Shown: positions 1 through 16,352 of the stretch, piece by piece
Layout of the letters: each line of letters begins with the position of its first letter
How positions within the stretch are numbered: position 1 is the first letter of the stretch
Origin: Chiua virens
Lineage: Eukaryota; Basidiomycota; Agaricomycetes; Boletales; Boletaceae
Direction: 5' to 3'
Assembly (NCBI GenBank): GCA_019787685.1
Contig: JAHNUO010000015.1
Span: 1-64,000 of the forward strand
DNA: 64,000 bases
The notes under the pieces: model-generated
Told to the model about the DNA's origin: nothing
Database searches by the model: none
What the model saw: only the letters and a program-made list of their open reading frames with translations
Position numbers and translations under genes: made by a program

Positions 1-1836
1 CGCGATATTTACATGGATACAACGAAAGGTAACCGTGGGCCTCCGTGACATCCGCATGACGGCGAAAGGTGATCACGGCTGGAACGACGACATCAAAATG
101 AGCACAGCGAAAGCCGGAACGACTCTGAAGCCGTCTGGTTTCCAACTCTGGGAGAGAGAGCTCCTGGATAGCTCAGAGGTGAAGCGAAAAGCCACCGTAG
201 CACAGCTCTGTGGGTCTCCTCGTGATGATTTGCGATGACCTTCGATTGAAAGATCGTAGACTTTCTCGATTACTATTTTCAGAGCCTAGGCTACCTTGCT
301 GCCCGGAAGGAACGCAGAACGCGTTTCGATGCCGATACTGCGAAACGACAACTGTCTATGGCCGAGTATTCAAAGGAGTTCAAGTCATACTGTGGTCGCG
401 AGCGGGTGTTGCTCCGGAAGCGTCGCACCAAACTTCGCGTGGAGCAATTTCACATCATAGCTCAAGTTGGTCAGGGTGGTTACGGCGAAGTATTTCTCGC
501 ACGCAAGCAGGAAACCGGAGAAGTATGTGCCCTGAAGAGGATGCGAAAACGGACGCTGCACAAGATGGATGAGGTGAGTCGCCAACATCATGTTCCATCC
601 GATGTTCAACATCCGTCCAGGTTCGGCATGTTCTTGTCGAGCGGGATATCCTGACAGCTACCAAAACACCCTGGTTGGTGCGGTTGCTATACGCGTTCCA
701 AGATACGTATCACGTCTATCTCGCCATGGAATACGTGCCAGGAGGAGACTTTAGAACGCTTCTAAACAATTCCGGGGTGCTGAAGGAGGAACACGCCAGG
801 TTCTATATCAGCGAGATGTTTGTGGCCGTCAACGAATTACACAAACTTGGCTACATCCATCGTGATTTGAACCAGAGGTTTGTCAAAACGTAACTTTAAT
901 GTTGATCAGCTACAACTTGCTACAGAATTTTTTGGTCGACGGAACGGGTCATGTCAAGCTCACAGACTTTGGGTTAGCGACCGGGGCGTTGAATCCGAAG
1001 CGAATTGAGTCACTGAAAATCAAAGTACGTCCTTGGATAAAATACGTGCCAGTCACGTAACGTGTTTGTGTAGCTTGACAAAGTCAAAGACAACCAAGTC
1101 GTATACCGATCGACGCTCGAGCGGCGTTCGATGTATCGTTCTATTCGTCACGAGGATCCACGCTATGCTGACTCCATTGTCGGTTCGCCCGATTACATGG
1201 CTCCCGAAGTTCTACGTGGAAAGCCTTACACCTATTCGGTCGACTACTGGTCTTTAGGATGCATCTTCTTCGAGTTCTTGGCCGGATTTCCTCCTTTCAG
1301 TGGAGGTACACCTGAAGAAACCTGGACCAATTTGAAAAAACTGGACCAAGGTGTTACGACGTCCTGAATATGACAAACCAGAAGATCTCATATTCAATCT
1401 CACCGACATCGCGTGGGATGCTGTTACGAGGTATACCCAAGCCAGCTGCACGTTGCATCACTAAACGTTACACCTCAGGCTCATATCACATTCGAGCGTC
1501 CGATACGCAACACTCACGCAAGTAATGAGTCACCCATTTTTCGATGGCGCCAGATGGGAGGATTTGCGATCTACTCGTGCACCTTTTGTCCCAGCCCTGG
1601 ATTCGGAGGTCGACACGGGATACTATGATGATTTTACATCACCCGAGGACATGGCCAAGTATGCAGAAGTGAAAGAGAAGCAAAGAAATGTGGACAAGGT
1701 CAGGGAGAAAGAGGACCCCCAATCTAGAGGGGTATGGGTTGGGTTTACTTTTGGTAAGAATGGTCCCAGCACTAAACTGCTAGGTGCTTTGGAGGGAGGG
1801 AAAGAGGATAACAGCACATTAGCTACTATATTCTAA
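1..1836 (+). CDS. Dbf2/Sid2-type AGC (NDR) protein kinase, 5' partial, two frameshifts
   Basis: Mitotic-exit/septation-network kinase family (yeast Dbf2, fission yeast Sid2), inferred from motifs. An N-terminal Mob-binding-type segment (KRKATVAQL, then YFLDYYFQ after an intron at about 194-240) is followed by the Gly-rich loop [14 protein letters not shown], the HRDL loop, DFGLATG, the activation segment [11 protein letters not shown] and the C-terminal motif WVGFTFGKN. The order and the AGC tail match the family. Two single-base indels break the frame. Near 868-878 the codons for HRDLKPEN lack one A, so the frame slips just before the exon end. Near 1333-1340 an A-run is one base too long (LKNW expected). 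Both lie in A-runs and have opposite sign, so they may be assembly errors or real decay. The gene runs off the left edge. A copy of its 5' 455 bp lies inverted at 25.3-25.8 kb. The family call is firm; functionality is unknown. Confidence 0.85.
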
Positions 1837-2231
1837 CTGTTAGGGTCGTTCAGAATTCAAAACGGCCCCCATTTTGGCGTCGAGAGTAAAACAATCGATT
1901 GCCAGCGTTGACACTGTCGAACACACGATCGGGCGTGCAGCATACCAGCCACGAGCATCATACAAATAGCTGACAATCATCACCCAGTGGCGAGCAGCTC
2001 AAGCCTGAAGCTTGAAACTTGAAGTCCATGATGCTGCCACGGGTCGACGCCATCCATGATGCATGATGCGGCACGAGTGGGTACGAGTAATACACAGGCG
2101 AACATGTGTCAGTACACCCAGGTGGCATCACGAACTGGCAGACAGCGGACAAAGCACATGAAATTACATAAAGTAATCAATGGATTTTTCTCGGCGGCAG
2201 ACTCCGGGATTTCTACGCTCATACTCCCGTT
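1837..2231. other. Intergenic, kinase 3' end to mL38 promoter
   Basis: No coding feature is supported. The stretch lies between two same-strand genes and should hold the 3' UTR of the kinase gene and the promoter of the mL38 gene. The short ORFs here have no recognisable motifs. Confidence 0.5.
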
Positions 2232-3731
2232 ATGTTTACAATACGGAGGTTGCAGACGCAGTCGGTCAGGCTCGTTAGCACTACTGCTACTTTGCAGGCA
2301 GCTTCCTCAACAGCGGTAATAGTCTCGGAAGACGCTCCTCTCAAGGAACGACGAACCCGTCCACTCAAGACGCGTCGACCAAGGATTTCGCTCGAGCATC
2401 CGCGCGAATGGAAACGGCCTCTCGCGTACGGCGTACTTCCTGCGTTTGACGAAGCCTTGAAATTTATCAAGGCAGACTCGGAAACATTGAAGCTAGAGAT
2501 GCAAAATGTGCAGGCTTCGTTAAATGCTGCTAAACTAGCACCAGAACCGGACTCAGAGGCGATTCAGCGGATAGAGGCAAAGCTCAACTACCTCGAGATT
2601 CAGAGCGAGGTGAACTTCCCTCAAGTTCAGTGGAAATGTGCAAACGGAATGGGTACGTGAGCATTTTAGAGCCACTGCAAACTGTCCGGTTCTGATTGCA
2701 CTGGTATTTCCCCTAGCGGACATGTCAAAGGCGGTAGACAGGCACATTATCGAGCACCGCTGGCGGAACGAAGGAGCGCTGGATCTTTTGGTATGCATTT
2801 TCTTACTATTCCTGACTCGGACTGATTCCTTTTCTCTCAGATGGAACGCGTTCATCAGATGCATGTCGTACCTGATGTCGTACCTGACCTCCACCCATCG
2901 TTTGACCTCCGTGTCTCCTTCCCGGAACACCAAACGAAGAATGTATCCAGCGTGTCTAAATACACATTCGTTGAGCCGGGGATTTTTTTGCTTCCGGAGC
3001 AGGTCAGTATTTCTCGCGTTCCTTTAAAGTTGCTGCTCTGATGAACATAAACAAGACCGTTGAACCACCCATGCTCCACAAGGATGTCTTCCACATCGAC
3101 GAGCGTTTATACACCTTGATCATGATAGACCCAGGTAGCTGAATTTAAAGGACTCGATATTGTTCCCTCGCTCACCGGGTTGTAGATGTACCTGACGAAG
3201 TAAACAGCACATACCAATCCTTCCTTCACTGGTTGCAGTACGTATCCCATACCTTCTCAGTTATCGTACGATCGTAATTCATTTTCCCGGTAGGCCCAAT
3301 ATCCCTTTGTTGGCGACATCCCCATCGTTGATCTCCAACGTAAACTCGCATACTAAGTACATATCACCACACCCCCAGAAAGGTACACCCTACCACCGCT
3401 ACATAATTCTCTTATTTCCCCAAAAATTCCATATCGACGTCCCAATTGTCGAAATGGATCAACGCCTCGGATTTTCGGTTAGGGAGTTTATGGCGAAATA
3501 TAATCTGGATCCTTCGACTGGTGGCGGCGCACATATGTGGAGAGGAGAATGGAACCAGACTGTTTCAAGAATCCATCGGGATCTTTTGAGTAAGTCTCTC
3601 CCGGTAGACTTTGACACCGAAAAGATTCTCAGCATCATTTTGGTGCAGAAACGGAAGAGCCAATTTATGGAAGGCCGCCGAAACCAGATAGATATGCGGA
3701 TGTTAGAGGCAAGAACCGATATTTCTTGTAG
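2232..3731 (+). CDS. Mitochondrial large-subunit ribosomal protein mL38 (MRPL35-like, PEBP fold)
   Basis: Structural protein of the mitochondrial ribosome with a phosphatidylethanolamine-binding-protein (PEBP) domain. The N-terminus is Arg-rich and lacks acidic residues (MFTIRRLQ...), as expected for a mitochondrial presequence. It is followed by a helical region with PREWKRPLAYG, then the PEBP core with MIDPDVPDE, FLHWLQ and PYHRYI. Introns were placed at about 2653-2716, 2790-2840, 3002-3054, 3134-3185 and 3241-3295. The last runs from 3591 to about 3649 and joins RIHRDLL to a C-terminal tail with EEPIYGRPPKPD and DRYADVRG, ending at TAG 3729-3731. That tail is typical of mL38. A longer open frame through 3591-4287 is a read-through of the intron into the next gene and is not the product. 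Confidence 0.85.
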
Positions 3732-3897
3732 AATGGAATCGGTTGCACTATATAGAACACTATTTTATGCTCTTCTGCTCCTGCTCGGCGTTCTATGCAG
3801 ACAAAATCTGAGTTACTATTTCAAATGGTTGGATGACGTAAGCTGCTCGAGCAACGCGTCTCGATCTTGTTGTACCATCATCCTGTACTCGGTAGCG

Positions 3898-8605
<4,708 letters not shown>

Positions 8606-8880
8606 GTTGCAGACAAGCGTTGAACGTTGAGTGCAGGATGGGAAACTGTGTACATGTAGAGCCGGACAGATACGTCCTGGTAATGGAACCTCCTTCATCG
8701 CGACCGGAGTGCCGCACCGAGTGGAGCGTATCGTTTCCAACGTGATTTTCTCAGGAACAAGCATTACCTGGATACCCTATGAGAGGATGAGACACTTGAG
8801 ATAACTTTAGCGTGTTCCACGTCTCAACGCCATGCTCACCGGGCTCGTTTTATTGAAGCCCTCTAGCGAGTCCCAGTGAC
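8606..8880. other. Intergenic, PRP16 3' end to Sel1 gene promoter
   Basis: Short same-strand spacer. No coding feature, repeat or RNA gene is recognised. Confidence 0.5.
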
Positions 8881-10683
8881 ATGGAAACTTCAGGTCACCC
8901 TGAATTCGAGCCCCAGTTGAGCCAAGACGGGTTGTTCTGTTCATCGCCTCTGGAGACCCTTGTTCGCCGTGCATCATCTCGACGCCAAGCAGCGAAGCAG
9001 CAGACTCACCGTCCTGGCCAATCCGGTGCCACCATACCCCCAGCTCTCCGGCCCCGTCATGCCCCTCCTCAACTTTCCTTTGCAGTGTTGCCCCCGAGGC
9101 CTCTCGCCAACCCGCACATCCCCGATTCCCCGTTATTGCATTCGAACTTCCGGAGTTCGACAGCTAGCGCGGCGACGAATATAACCGCACTCCTTGCTAG
9201 CCAGAATTCCAAGTCCTTTCTTTCGTTTACGGATGATTGCGAACTGGACGATGGTTGCGCGGAGGACTATTATTACGGACAACAACCTCAGCCATCGGGC
9301 AGCCACAATCATTATCCAACTTTCGCCACTCTCTCGGGCCCCATCATTCATCACCCTGAATCGCAAACTGACTTATGGCAGCAAGCTTGCACTGGCCCAA
9401 CGCAGCCAGCAGCAACCGGTTTTAAAGATCTTATGCCCCCGCTGCCTTCCTCTTTACCCACCGTCGTCGTCTCCTCCCCACAGGATGACGATCCAAAGTC
9501 AAGCGGTCCTATGCGGCAACCCATTGTGTCACAATCTGGTTCCGCACGACTGAATTTCTCAAGACCAGGTCGACCACCTATAATATCCTCCGAAGAACAG
9601 AAACGACATGTGCTTGAGCGAAATGCCCAGAGGGCGAACTCGCCCAGAACTCGTCCCAGTCCAGCGTCCTTCAGCCCTGTCACTCCTCTTACTGGTGTAT
9701 ATTCTGAACAGCTCCAGACTTCCAGGCATCTTACATCGAGCGAGTCTTCCGCCTCGTCGTATCTTCGTCCTGACGGCTTCTACCCCCCTCCTTCACACCA
9801 CCCCTCTAATCATGTCGCACTCCCTTCGCACCCACCTTCCTTGAGAGCCGGATCACCTTCTAGCTTGTACTCTAATTCATATTCATTCTACCAGTTGGAC
9901 AGCGCGGTGCCATCGCCGATATCTCTGAGCCCCCAATCTTCCCCAGACGTGTCTCCCGCCACCAGTCGACCTGTGTCTGCCGAACCTCAGACACCGGAGG
10001 ATTACCTTCAATTGGGGATACGATATCACGAAGGCAATCAGCTAAAGGACTCGGCATTCTATTTCGAGAAGAGCGCGAGGGAACAGGGTGGGTGTGGGGT
10101 TGGGATGCTAATGTGGGGTCTCACGCTGAGGCATGGTTGGGGATGCGAGAAAAATGAAAAAGGCGGATTCAAGTGGCTGACAAAGGCTGCTGAGTCGGCG
10201 GTGGATGACCTCGAGAAAGCAAAGAAGGGGCTGGACGTCAAGGGTGTCAAGGTGAGTTATCTGCTTTATGGACTACCACGTCAGCTTGCTTATGCACACT
10301 GTGACAAGGAGGAGCTCGTGCTTGCTATCTACGAGGTCGGCCAGTGCTTCTTTCAGGGCTGGGGTGTACCAAAAGATCAGAAAATGGCAGTCGTACGTAA
10401 CTGATCGCTTGTGCGTGTCGAGGCTCTGACAAGATTGGAGTAGAGCTACTACCGGGTTTCTGCAAGACTGGGGGATGCAGATGCCCAGCAGGATCTGGCC
10501 TTCTGCCTTGCCAATGGAAAGGGGTGCAAGAAGGACAAGAAGGAGGCTGCACGGTGGTATCGCGCCGCAGTGAGTTCACTGTTATGTTCGGTCATCCGTA
10601 ACCTCAAATGACCATTCCAGGTCGCACAAGGTGCTAGCGACGTTGGGATGGCGTGGATTTACAAAGACAAGTATAAAGACTGA
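8881..10683 (+). CDS. Sel1-repeat (TPR-like) protein with long disordered N-terminus
   Basis: Single ATG at 8881. About 370 residues of Ser/Pro/His-rich disordered sequence precede Sel1-like repeats: DYLQLGIRYHEGN, then AREQGGCGVGMLMWGL, then YEVGQCFFQGWGVPKD, then LGDADAQQDLAFCLANGKG. Each carries the A/G-x-x-x-L-G-x-x-Y signature. Three introns restore the frame: about 10253-10310, 10393-10443 and 10570-10620. The TGA is at 10681-10683. The layout (disordered N-terminus plus C-terminal Sel1 repeats) resembles budding yeast Dsf2 and fission yeast Nif1, which are cell-cycle or stress-linked, but that assignment is inference. Sel1 repeats act as protein-binding scaffolds. The gene faces the NAA38-like gene with 181 bp between stops. 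Confidence 0.75.
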
Positions 10684-10864
10684 ATGCTGAACTCCTTTCG
10701 CGACCCCATCGACCCGCGACCGCGCTGACATGCATGGATACATGGCGACGGTCCTCTCGCAATACTAGGTTACTCCGCGTGGAGTAGCGTGGATGATGCA
10801 CTTATACCCCGTGAATATGAGTTGAAGAGATGAATGAGAAGTCGTTTACTTGCGGATAGCGTCG

Positions 10865-11176
10865 TCAAATGTACAGACCCCCTCCGTTTTGCTCGCGTCT
10901 CTTACCCTGTTCATCGTGCGATCGGGGGAGGGCTTCAACCTGAATGATTAGCCTCCACGGAACCATCACTTGGCCAACATAGCGGCCTGTGGGGGTATCT
11001 GTACCGAGGATGTACTCCTCGGTGTTGACCAGCAATATGTTGAGCAGTTGGTCTGTACCGACAAAGGTACCGATAAAGGCACGGTTGTCGCAAGTGACGA
11101 TGCGGAGGGTTTCTTTGAGCAGGTCCCTCACAGCGGCGATTGCTGGGGTGTCCATGGACGGGTTAGACGAGGACAT
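10865..11176 (-). CDS. Lsm-domain protein, NatC auxiliary subunit (NAA38/LSMD1-like)
   Basis: Small Sm-fold protein of 103 residues if started at MSSSNPSMD (ATG at 11174-11176). An upstream in-frame Met at 11287 adds 37 residues without Sm character and is probably 5' UTR. The Sm1 motif reads LRIVTCDNRAFIGTFVGTD and Sm2 reads YVGQVMVPW. The G-x-x-M-V-P-W ending is characteristic of NAA38/Lsmd1 and differs from Lsm8 and Lsm1-7. The family helps the NatC N-terminal acetyltransferase (Naa30-Naa35). No intron is needed. It is divergent from the S28 peptidase gene, with 256 bp between starts. A misread as U6 snRNP Lsm8 is the main alternative. Confidence 0.75.
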   Translation of the reverse strand: MSSSNPSMDTPAIAAVRDLLKETLRIVTCDNRAFIGTFVGTDQLLNILLVNTEEYILGTDTPTGRYVGQVMVPWRLIIQVEALPRSHDEQGKRREQNGGGLYI

Positions 11177-11432
11177 ACTAGTAGTACTTAGTAGTAAACT
11201 AGGTGGTATATCTAGGTCGCCCGGGTTTTTCCGCTGTGTTCCGAAAATTTCCGTGTATATAGGTCTCACCATTGGAGTGCAGTACAATTTTGTAGTCCCT
11301 TAAGTATCGTAATATAGGTACTGCGAATGCACTAGGCTGAACCGCACCCGGACGCGGGTGACCCTGGGACTGAGTTGGCGAAGCGAAAGTCTTCCCGACA
11401 AGTTACAACGAAACTTAGTGTTGCACACCTCG

Positions 11433-13726
11433 ATGAGGCTCAGCACCCCATCCGTCCTCGTCCTTGCGACGCTTGCAAGCGCGGTCACACCTTCCAGCCG
11501 TACGCCAATTAGTCCCCAGCATGTCAACCTTTGGAGGCTAGAAGCTCGAACGAGAGCATTGGAAACGTCCTGTTTAGCCAAGGCGTCGCCTCTGATGCTA
11601 CAGGATTCGACGGCCGGCATTGTCTTTGGAGCGGACCAGCCTCAATACCCTGGATTCCCAGAGCAGTTCTTCGAGCAACCTATAGACCATGCGGACCCAT
11701 CCCAGGGAACGTTCAAGCAACGCTATTGGGTTAATGCCCGACACTATGTACCAGGTTCGGGCGCACCAGTCATCGTCTTGGATGGTGGCGAGACGAGTGG
11801 AGAGGACAGGTTGCCGTTCCTGGATACAGGCATAGTGGAGATCTTGACTAACGCAACGGGAGGAGTCGGTGTTGTGTTGGAACATCGCTACTATGGTGCG
11901 TGTAATAATGCCAAACACACGTGCTAGATGTCATTAAACGTATTACAGGAACGTCTATCCCTGTACCGGACTTTAGCACCGATAACTTGAGGTGACGCTG
12001 CTCGACGAATCCCATCGGATGTACTGAACAATCCTCGTAGATGGTTGAACAATGATCAAGCTGCCGCGGATTCTGCAAACTTCATGAGCAAGGTCAAGTT
12101 TGAAGGCATAGATGAAGATTTGACGGCACCGAATACCCCTTGGATTTACTACGGTGTAGGTCACGCACACCACGAGTCCCGTCGTACATACTGAATTAAA
12201 TTGTAAAAAAAAAGGGTTCCTACGCTGGCGCTCGGGCGGCGCACATGAAAATCTTATACCCCGATCTTGTCTTTGGAGCAATTGCCTCAAGTGGTAGGTA
12301 TTTACTTTACACCCGGATAGTTTCACAATCTTGACATTACACAGGTGTTACCCATGCTGCCCTTTCTAATTGGGAATATTACGATATCATCCGCGAAGCT
12401 GCCGATCCTGCGTGTTCTGCACACATCGAGAACACAGTAAAGACGGTCGACACCCTTCTTCAACTCCCGTTCCTCAAAGGCTTCCTTAAAGGCTTATTTG
12501 GACTACATGGACTTGAGCACGACGACGACTTTGTTTCTGTCCTCGAGGTGAGCCTACCGCTCGCAATCACGAATTGTCATGCTAACTACCCAAGTATCCA
12601 CTGGGAGCGTGGCAAGCCAAGGTCTGGGATCCGGCAGTGGGCAGCACGAAATTTGACGAGTTTTGTGAAGCACTGAGCAAGCCCATCATTGGTGCTTACG
12701 AAATTGCTGCTTTGCCGGTTGGGCACGAAGACCGTCTTTTGACTATATGGGACGACCACAAGATCGATTTCTCTGTCTTAAATTACGCGCAATGGATCAG
12801 GGAGGTGAGAGTTAACTCTCTTTTTAAAGGAATGAGAGGAACATTTGAATCTACACCCTGATGTTAGAACTATGTGAATCCTTGCCTTGATGCCAACTCG
12901 ACAGTGGAGGAGGTCAGGACGATCATAATATTGTCTTCGTGACACGTTCAGCCTCCTGATTATGTGAAATGGAACCAGTGTTTTGGCACGTATAATGATA
13001 CGCAGTTTACCGACACCTCGCTCTCTCAAGAATGGCGCCTATGGACATTCCAAGTTTGCACGGAGTGGGGATACTTCTCCGTATGTCTTTCGTTTCACAT
13101 CTCCTATGAAGATGGCTGATATTTTGATAGACTGCCCCGCCTGACCCAGACTATCCTCGAATCGTATCCAAGCTGATGACCATGGATTATGCCACCAAGA
13201 TCTGTCGCCAGGTAAGTCTTTACTCTCTTGAGCGTGTTTCGTTCTCGGAGGAACAAAACACGTCTAATCATCCATTTTCTTTCCTAGGCGTACCCACCTG
13301 GCAAATATTTCACAGTTCCTGAGTTACCGAACGTCACCGCTGTGAATGCCCTTGGAGATTTTGCGATCGCTGCGGATAAGCTGGCTATCATAGATGGCGA
13401 AGGTACTACCCCTCTTGTTTACTTATCTGTTGTTCGTGAAGTACTGATGCTTCCTAGTTGATCCTTGGAAGCCCTGTACTCCACACAGCGAGTACGCCAA
13501 AGACAGGGAAGACACGATCCTTCAGCCATTCAAGCTCATTCCTGGTGCGCATCCATGTTTAAATTTCCCATTGATGTACACTGATCAAGCACTGGCATCA
13601 GGCGGTGTTCATCACTACGACGAATACGGACTCCGCGACATCGACGATGAGCCGCCGGAAATACAACAAATTCACCACGAGATGATCGAGTTTGTGCGCG
13701 AGTGGCTAAGAGATTTCAAGGCGTAG
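11433..13726 (+). CDS. Secreted serine peptidase, family S28 (Pro-X carboxypeptidase-like)
   Basis: About 540 residues. The N-terminal MRLSTPSVLVLATLASA looks like a signal peptide, so the enzyme is probably secreted or vacuolar. The nucleophile elbow is GGSYAGARA (about 12,215-12,240). The Asp is in VDPWKPCTP and the His in GGVHHYDE near the C-terminus, giving Ser-Asp-His order as in S28. The family removes residues after proline at acidic pH (family knowledge). LDGGETSG and VLEHRYYGTS in the N-terminal half are typical. About nine to eleven introns are needed. Those checked restore the frame: 11,988 donor to 12,038 acceptor (DNLR/WLNND), and 12,915 to 12,950 (STVEE/PPDY). The stop is TAG 13724-13726. 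No disabling change was seen. Confidence 0.85.
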
Positions 13727-13887
13727 ATCTTTATACATCCTTTCGTACACACTTGCTAGTTCGTGGCTCGTGATGTGGTCAATTGTTGCATAAATGTTTC
13801 GAAAAAGGATATATGCTGGACGAGAAGTCGGAATTGATTGTCACTCATTGGATCAGATCGCCATCATTCCCTTAGCGAGGATCTACG

Positions 13888-15070
13888 ATGGCTCAACGAA
13901 CCTCGTTTTCAGTCGGATCCAGGCAGTCTGAACTGGCAAAGATCCAAACCAACATCGTCGTCCAGAAACTCGCCGACAAGTTTCCCTCCTACACGTTCGA
14001 AACACGATTCAATGAAACCGAAGGGGACAAGAACCAATCACAAGCCCTCTTTTTGCTCGGGGGCAAGGCATTGTGGACGAGGGGGCTCGAGGAGTTACTC
14101 GCCGACAAACAAGTGGACATGCTCGTGCACAGTCTCAAGGACGTGCCGACGGATCTCCCGGGGGAATTCAAGATTGGTGCGATATTAGAGCGAGAGGCGT
14201 GCGTAGACAGCTTGGTGATGAAAGCTGGATCGCCTTACAAGGGGCTCGAGGCATTGCCTGCTGGGAGCAGGATCGGAACGAGTAGTGTGCGGCGCTCGGC
14301 ACAGATCAAAAAATATCTCAAAAATCATCACAAGGAGCTGGAGATGTCGTTCAAAGATGTGGTGCGTAGGGGACTTTTCGAGTGATCTTCCAAGACTAAA
14401 ACATATGCGCAGCGCGGAAACCTGTACGTTATGTAGTTCGATTCGTCGTCTACACCAAGATTGACGATTGAGTGATAGTAATACCCGCCTAAAGAAACTA
14501 GATGCGACCGGAGAGGATGATGCGTATGATGCACTCATCCTTGCCAAGGCGGGACTCGTGCGGCTCGGATGGTCGCATCGTGCCACAGAAGATCTGGCAC
14601 CTCCGATCTTGTATCACGCTGTATCTCAGGGTGCGTTGGCCGTAGAGATTCGTACCGACGCATCGAAGGAAGTATTCGAGTTATGCGAAGCGCTCACGCA
14701 TCAACGAACTCAGTGGATGTGTCTCGCTGAACGTGCGATGTTGCGCACGTTGGAGGGGGGATGCAGTGTCCCCGTTGGCGTCAACACGAAACTCACCCAG
14801 GTGGTAGAGGGCAAGGAAAGACTGATGAGCGGGGAGTCGAAGCTAGAAAGTGGTGTGCTGGAGATCACGGGTTGTGTCACCTCGCTTGATGGTGAACAGC
14901 AGTTTGTCAAGACGATCGAGGAGAGGGTGACAAGCACCACCGAGGCGGCAGAGGTAGGAAAGAGGATCGGGCAAATACTGCTAGAGAGTGGTGCACGGGA
15001 GGTATTGGAGGAGATCAAAGCAGACAGAGCAGCTCGGGCACGAGAAGCAGAAGAAAGCAAAACATCATAA
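13888..15070 (+). CDS. HEM3: Porphobilinogen deaminase (hydroxymethylbilane synthase)
   Basis: Heme pathway enzyme that joins four porphobilinogens into hydroxymethylbilane. It has 358 residues from three exons: 13888-14361, 14413-14423 and 14479-15070. SVGSRQSELA opens the protein. LVHSLKDVPT, RIGTSSVRRSAQ and the cofactor-cysteine motif LEGGCSVPVG (the Cys that holds the dipyrromethane cofactor) are all present. The middle exon is only 11 nt. With it the conserved RGNLNTRL segment is restored; without it the protein breaks in front of the substrate-binding loop. Total coding length is a multiple of three (359 codons with stop). It lies 161 bp after the S28 peptidase stop. Confidence 0.95.
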
Positions 15071-15388
15071 GGATTTGTGCATACCAGTTACATTGCGAAA
15101 ACTGTATTCTTGTAGTTCACTGTGCAACCCTGGATAGCGAATGCACATACATATGAAACACAAGAAAGTGAATCTGCCTCCCCACGAGCGCCTGGACATC
15201 CCTGGATACAATTACGGGCAACAAGTGACTCTAAAGCAGGGAGGAATTGACATTGAAGACAGAGATGCGACCAAAAGTGGCTTATGAATGATTCTGTTGT
15301 TTGTGCGTGTTTCACTTGCTGTGTAGACCCGATAGGCTCATAAGTAGGGCTGCCGCTCTCTCCTCGCAACTCGCACGACGGTCGGGCA
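15071..15388. other. Intergenic, HEM3 to E2 gene
   Basis: Same-strand spacer of 318 bp. No coding feature, repeat or RNA gene is recognised. It should hold the HEM3 3' UTR and the E2 promoter. Confidence 0.5.
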
Positions 15389-16352
15389 ATGGCTACTGTA
15401 TCGTCCCGGCGTCTGCGCAAGGAACTCAGCGAGATCCACGCAGAAGGATGTCCTTGCGGTATTTACTTTCCGTCCCAATCTAGCTTATCTATTGACTCCG
15501 CATCATGTGCGCAGGCATCAAACTCCTCAGCGCAGAGGACTTCGAAACCTGGTTCTTCTCTATAGAGGTCTTAGGCGAAAGCCTATACCAGGTAGGTCCT
15601 CTCAATGCCACATATTCATCGCTAATTTGTCATCGCTAGGGGGAGGTCTTCAAATTGATGTTCCGTTTTGATGCAAACTACCCCATCTCCTCCCCAGCGG
15701 TCCAGTTTGTCATAGACACAGACCACCAGGCACCTATACACCCGGTACGTCCGCCGAGTTTGAGTCAATGTGGCAATAATCTCTGACTCGATCTCAGCAC
15801 GTGTACTCCAACGGACATGTGAGTAGACATCGTTAAGCGCCTATTTCTGTTTCTAATCTCGTGCGAAGATCTGCGCCTCCATCCTTGGGACAGAGTGGTC
15901 TCCTGTGTTGAGCGTGTCTGCCGTTTGTGTCACGCTGCAGAGCATGCTGGCGTCTTGCAAGGTAACCTCTACCATGATGATGTCTATGATTTTCTCTTGA
16001 TGTACTCTCCTATTATAGGTCAAGGAACGGTAAGTCTCCTGATCATGCTGTGTTGTCATCATACCGAAATAGCGCTCGTGTTCAAGCCCCGTAGACAACG
16101 ATCGATATGTCCGGACAGCGCCTGACAATCCGAAGAAGGTATGTTGCTCTCTTGTGGAACTTCCCTTGTTGACTTGGTTCTCGGCAGACACGCTTCCAAT
16201 ACCACGGTAAGTCAACTTGATATCATTCAACCCACGACTCATCGCATTCATCTCGTTCGCGATCGTGGTACGCCAGATGACACGTACGTTCCCACCACTT
16301 TTCTATGAAGGCGGTATGGCTAAGTTGTGATTGATAACTTTACAGGGTGTGA
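15389..16352 (+). CDS. Ubiquitin-conjugating enzyme E2, UBE2W-like
   Basis: The UBC fold starts at MATVSSRRLRKEL. It shows PISSPAVQFV, the catalytic block HVYSNGHICASIL (active-site Cys), WSPVLSVSAVC and the ending NPKKTRFQYHDDTV. The HxYSNGHIC-SIL block, the LSV-SVC segment and the short HDD tail match UBE2W, the E2 that monoubiquitinates protein N-termini (family knowledge). The gene is split into at least seven exons. One exon of 21 nt (15798-15818) encodes exactly HVYSNGH. One of 11 nt (16019-16029) encodes VKER with its neighbour. The final exon adds only the last codons and TGA 16350-16352. Missing either micro-exon removes the active-site approach or shifts the frame. Confidence 0.88.

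Noticed and set aside
12895..12960. Apparent stop in the S28 peptidase after STVEE
   Set aside because: A GT-AG intron joins VEE to PPDYVKWNQC and restores the frame.
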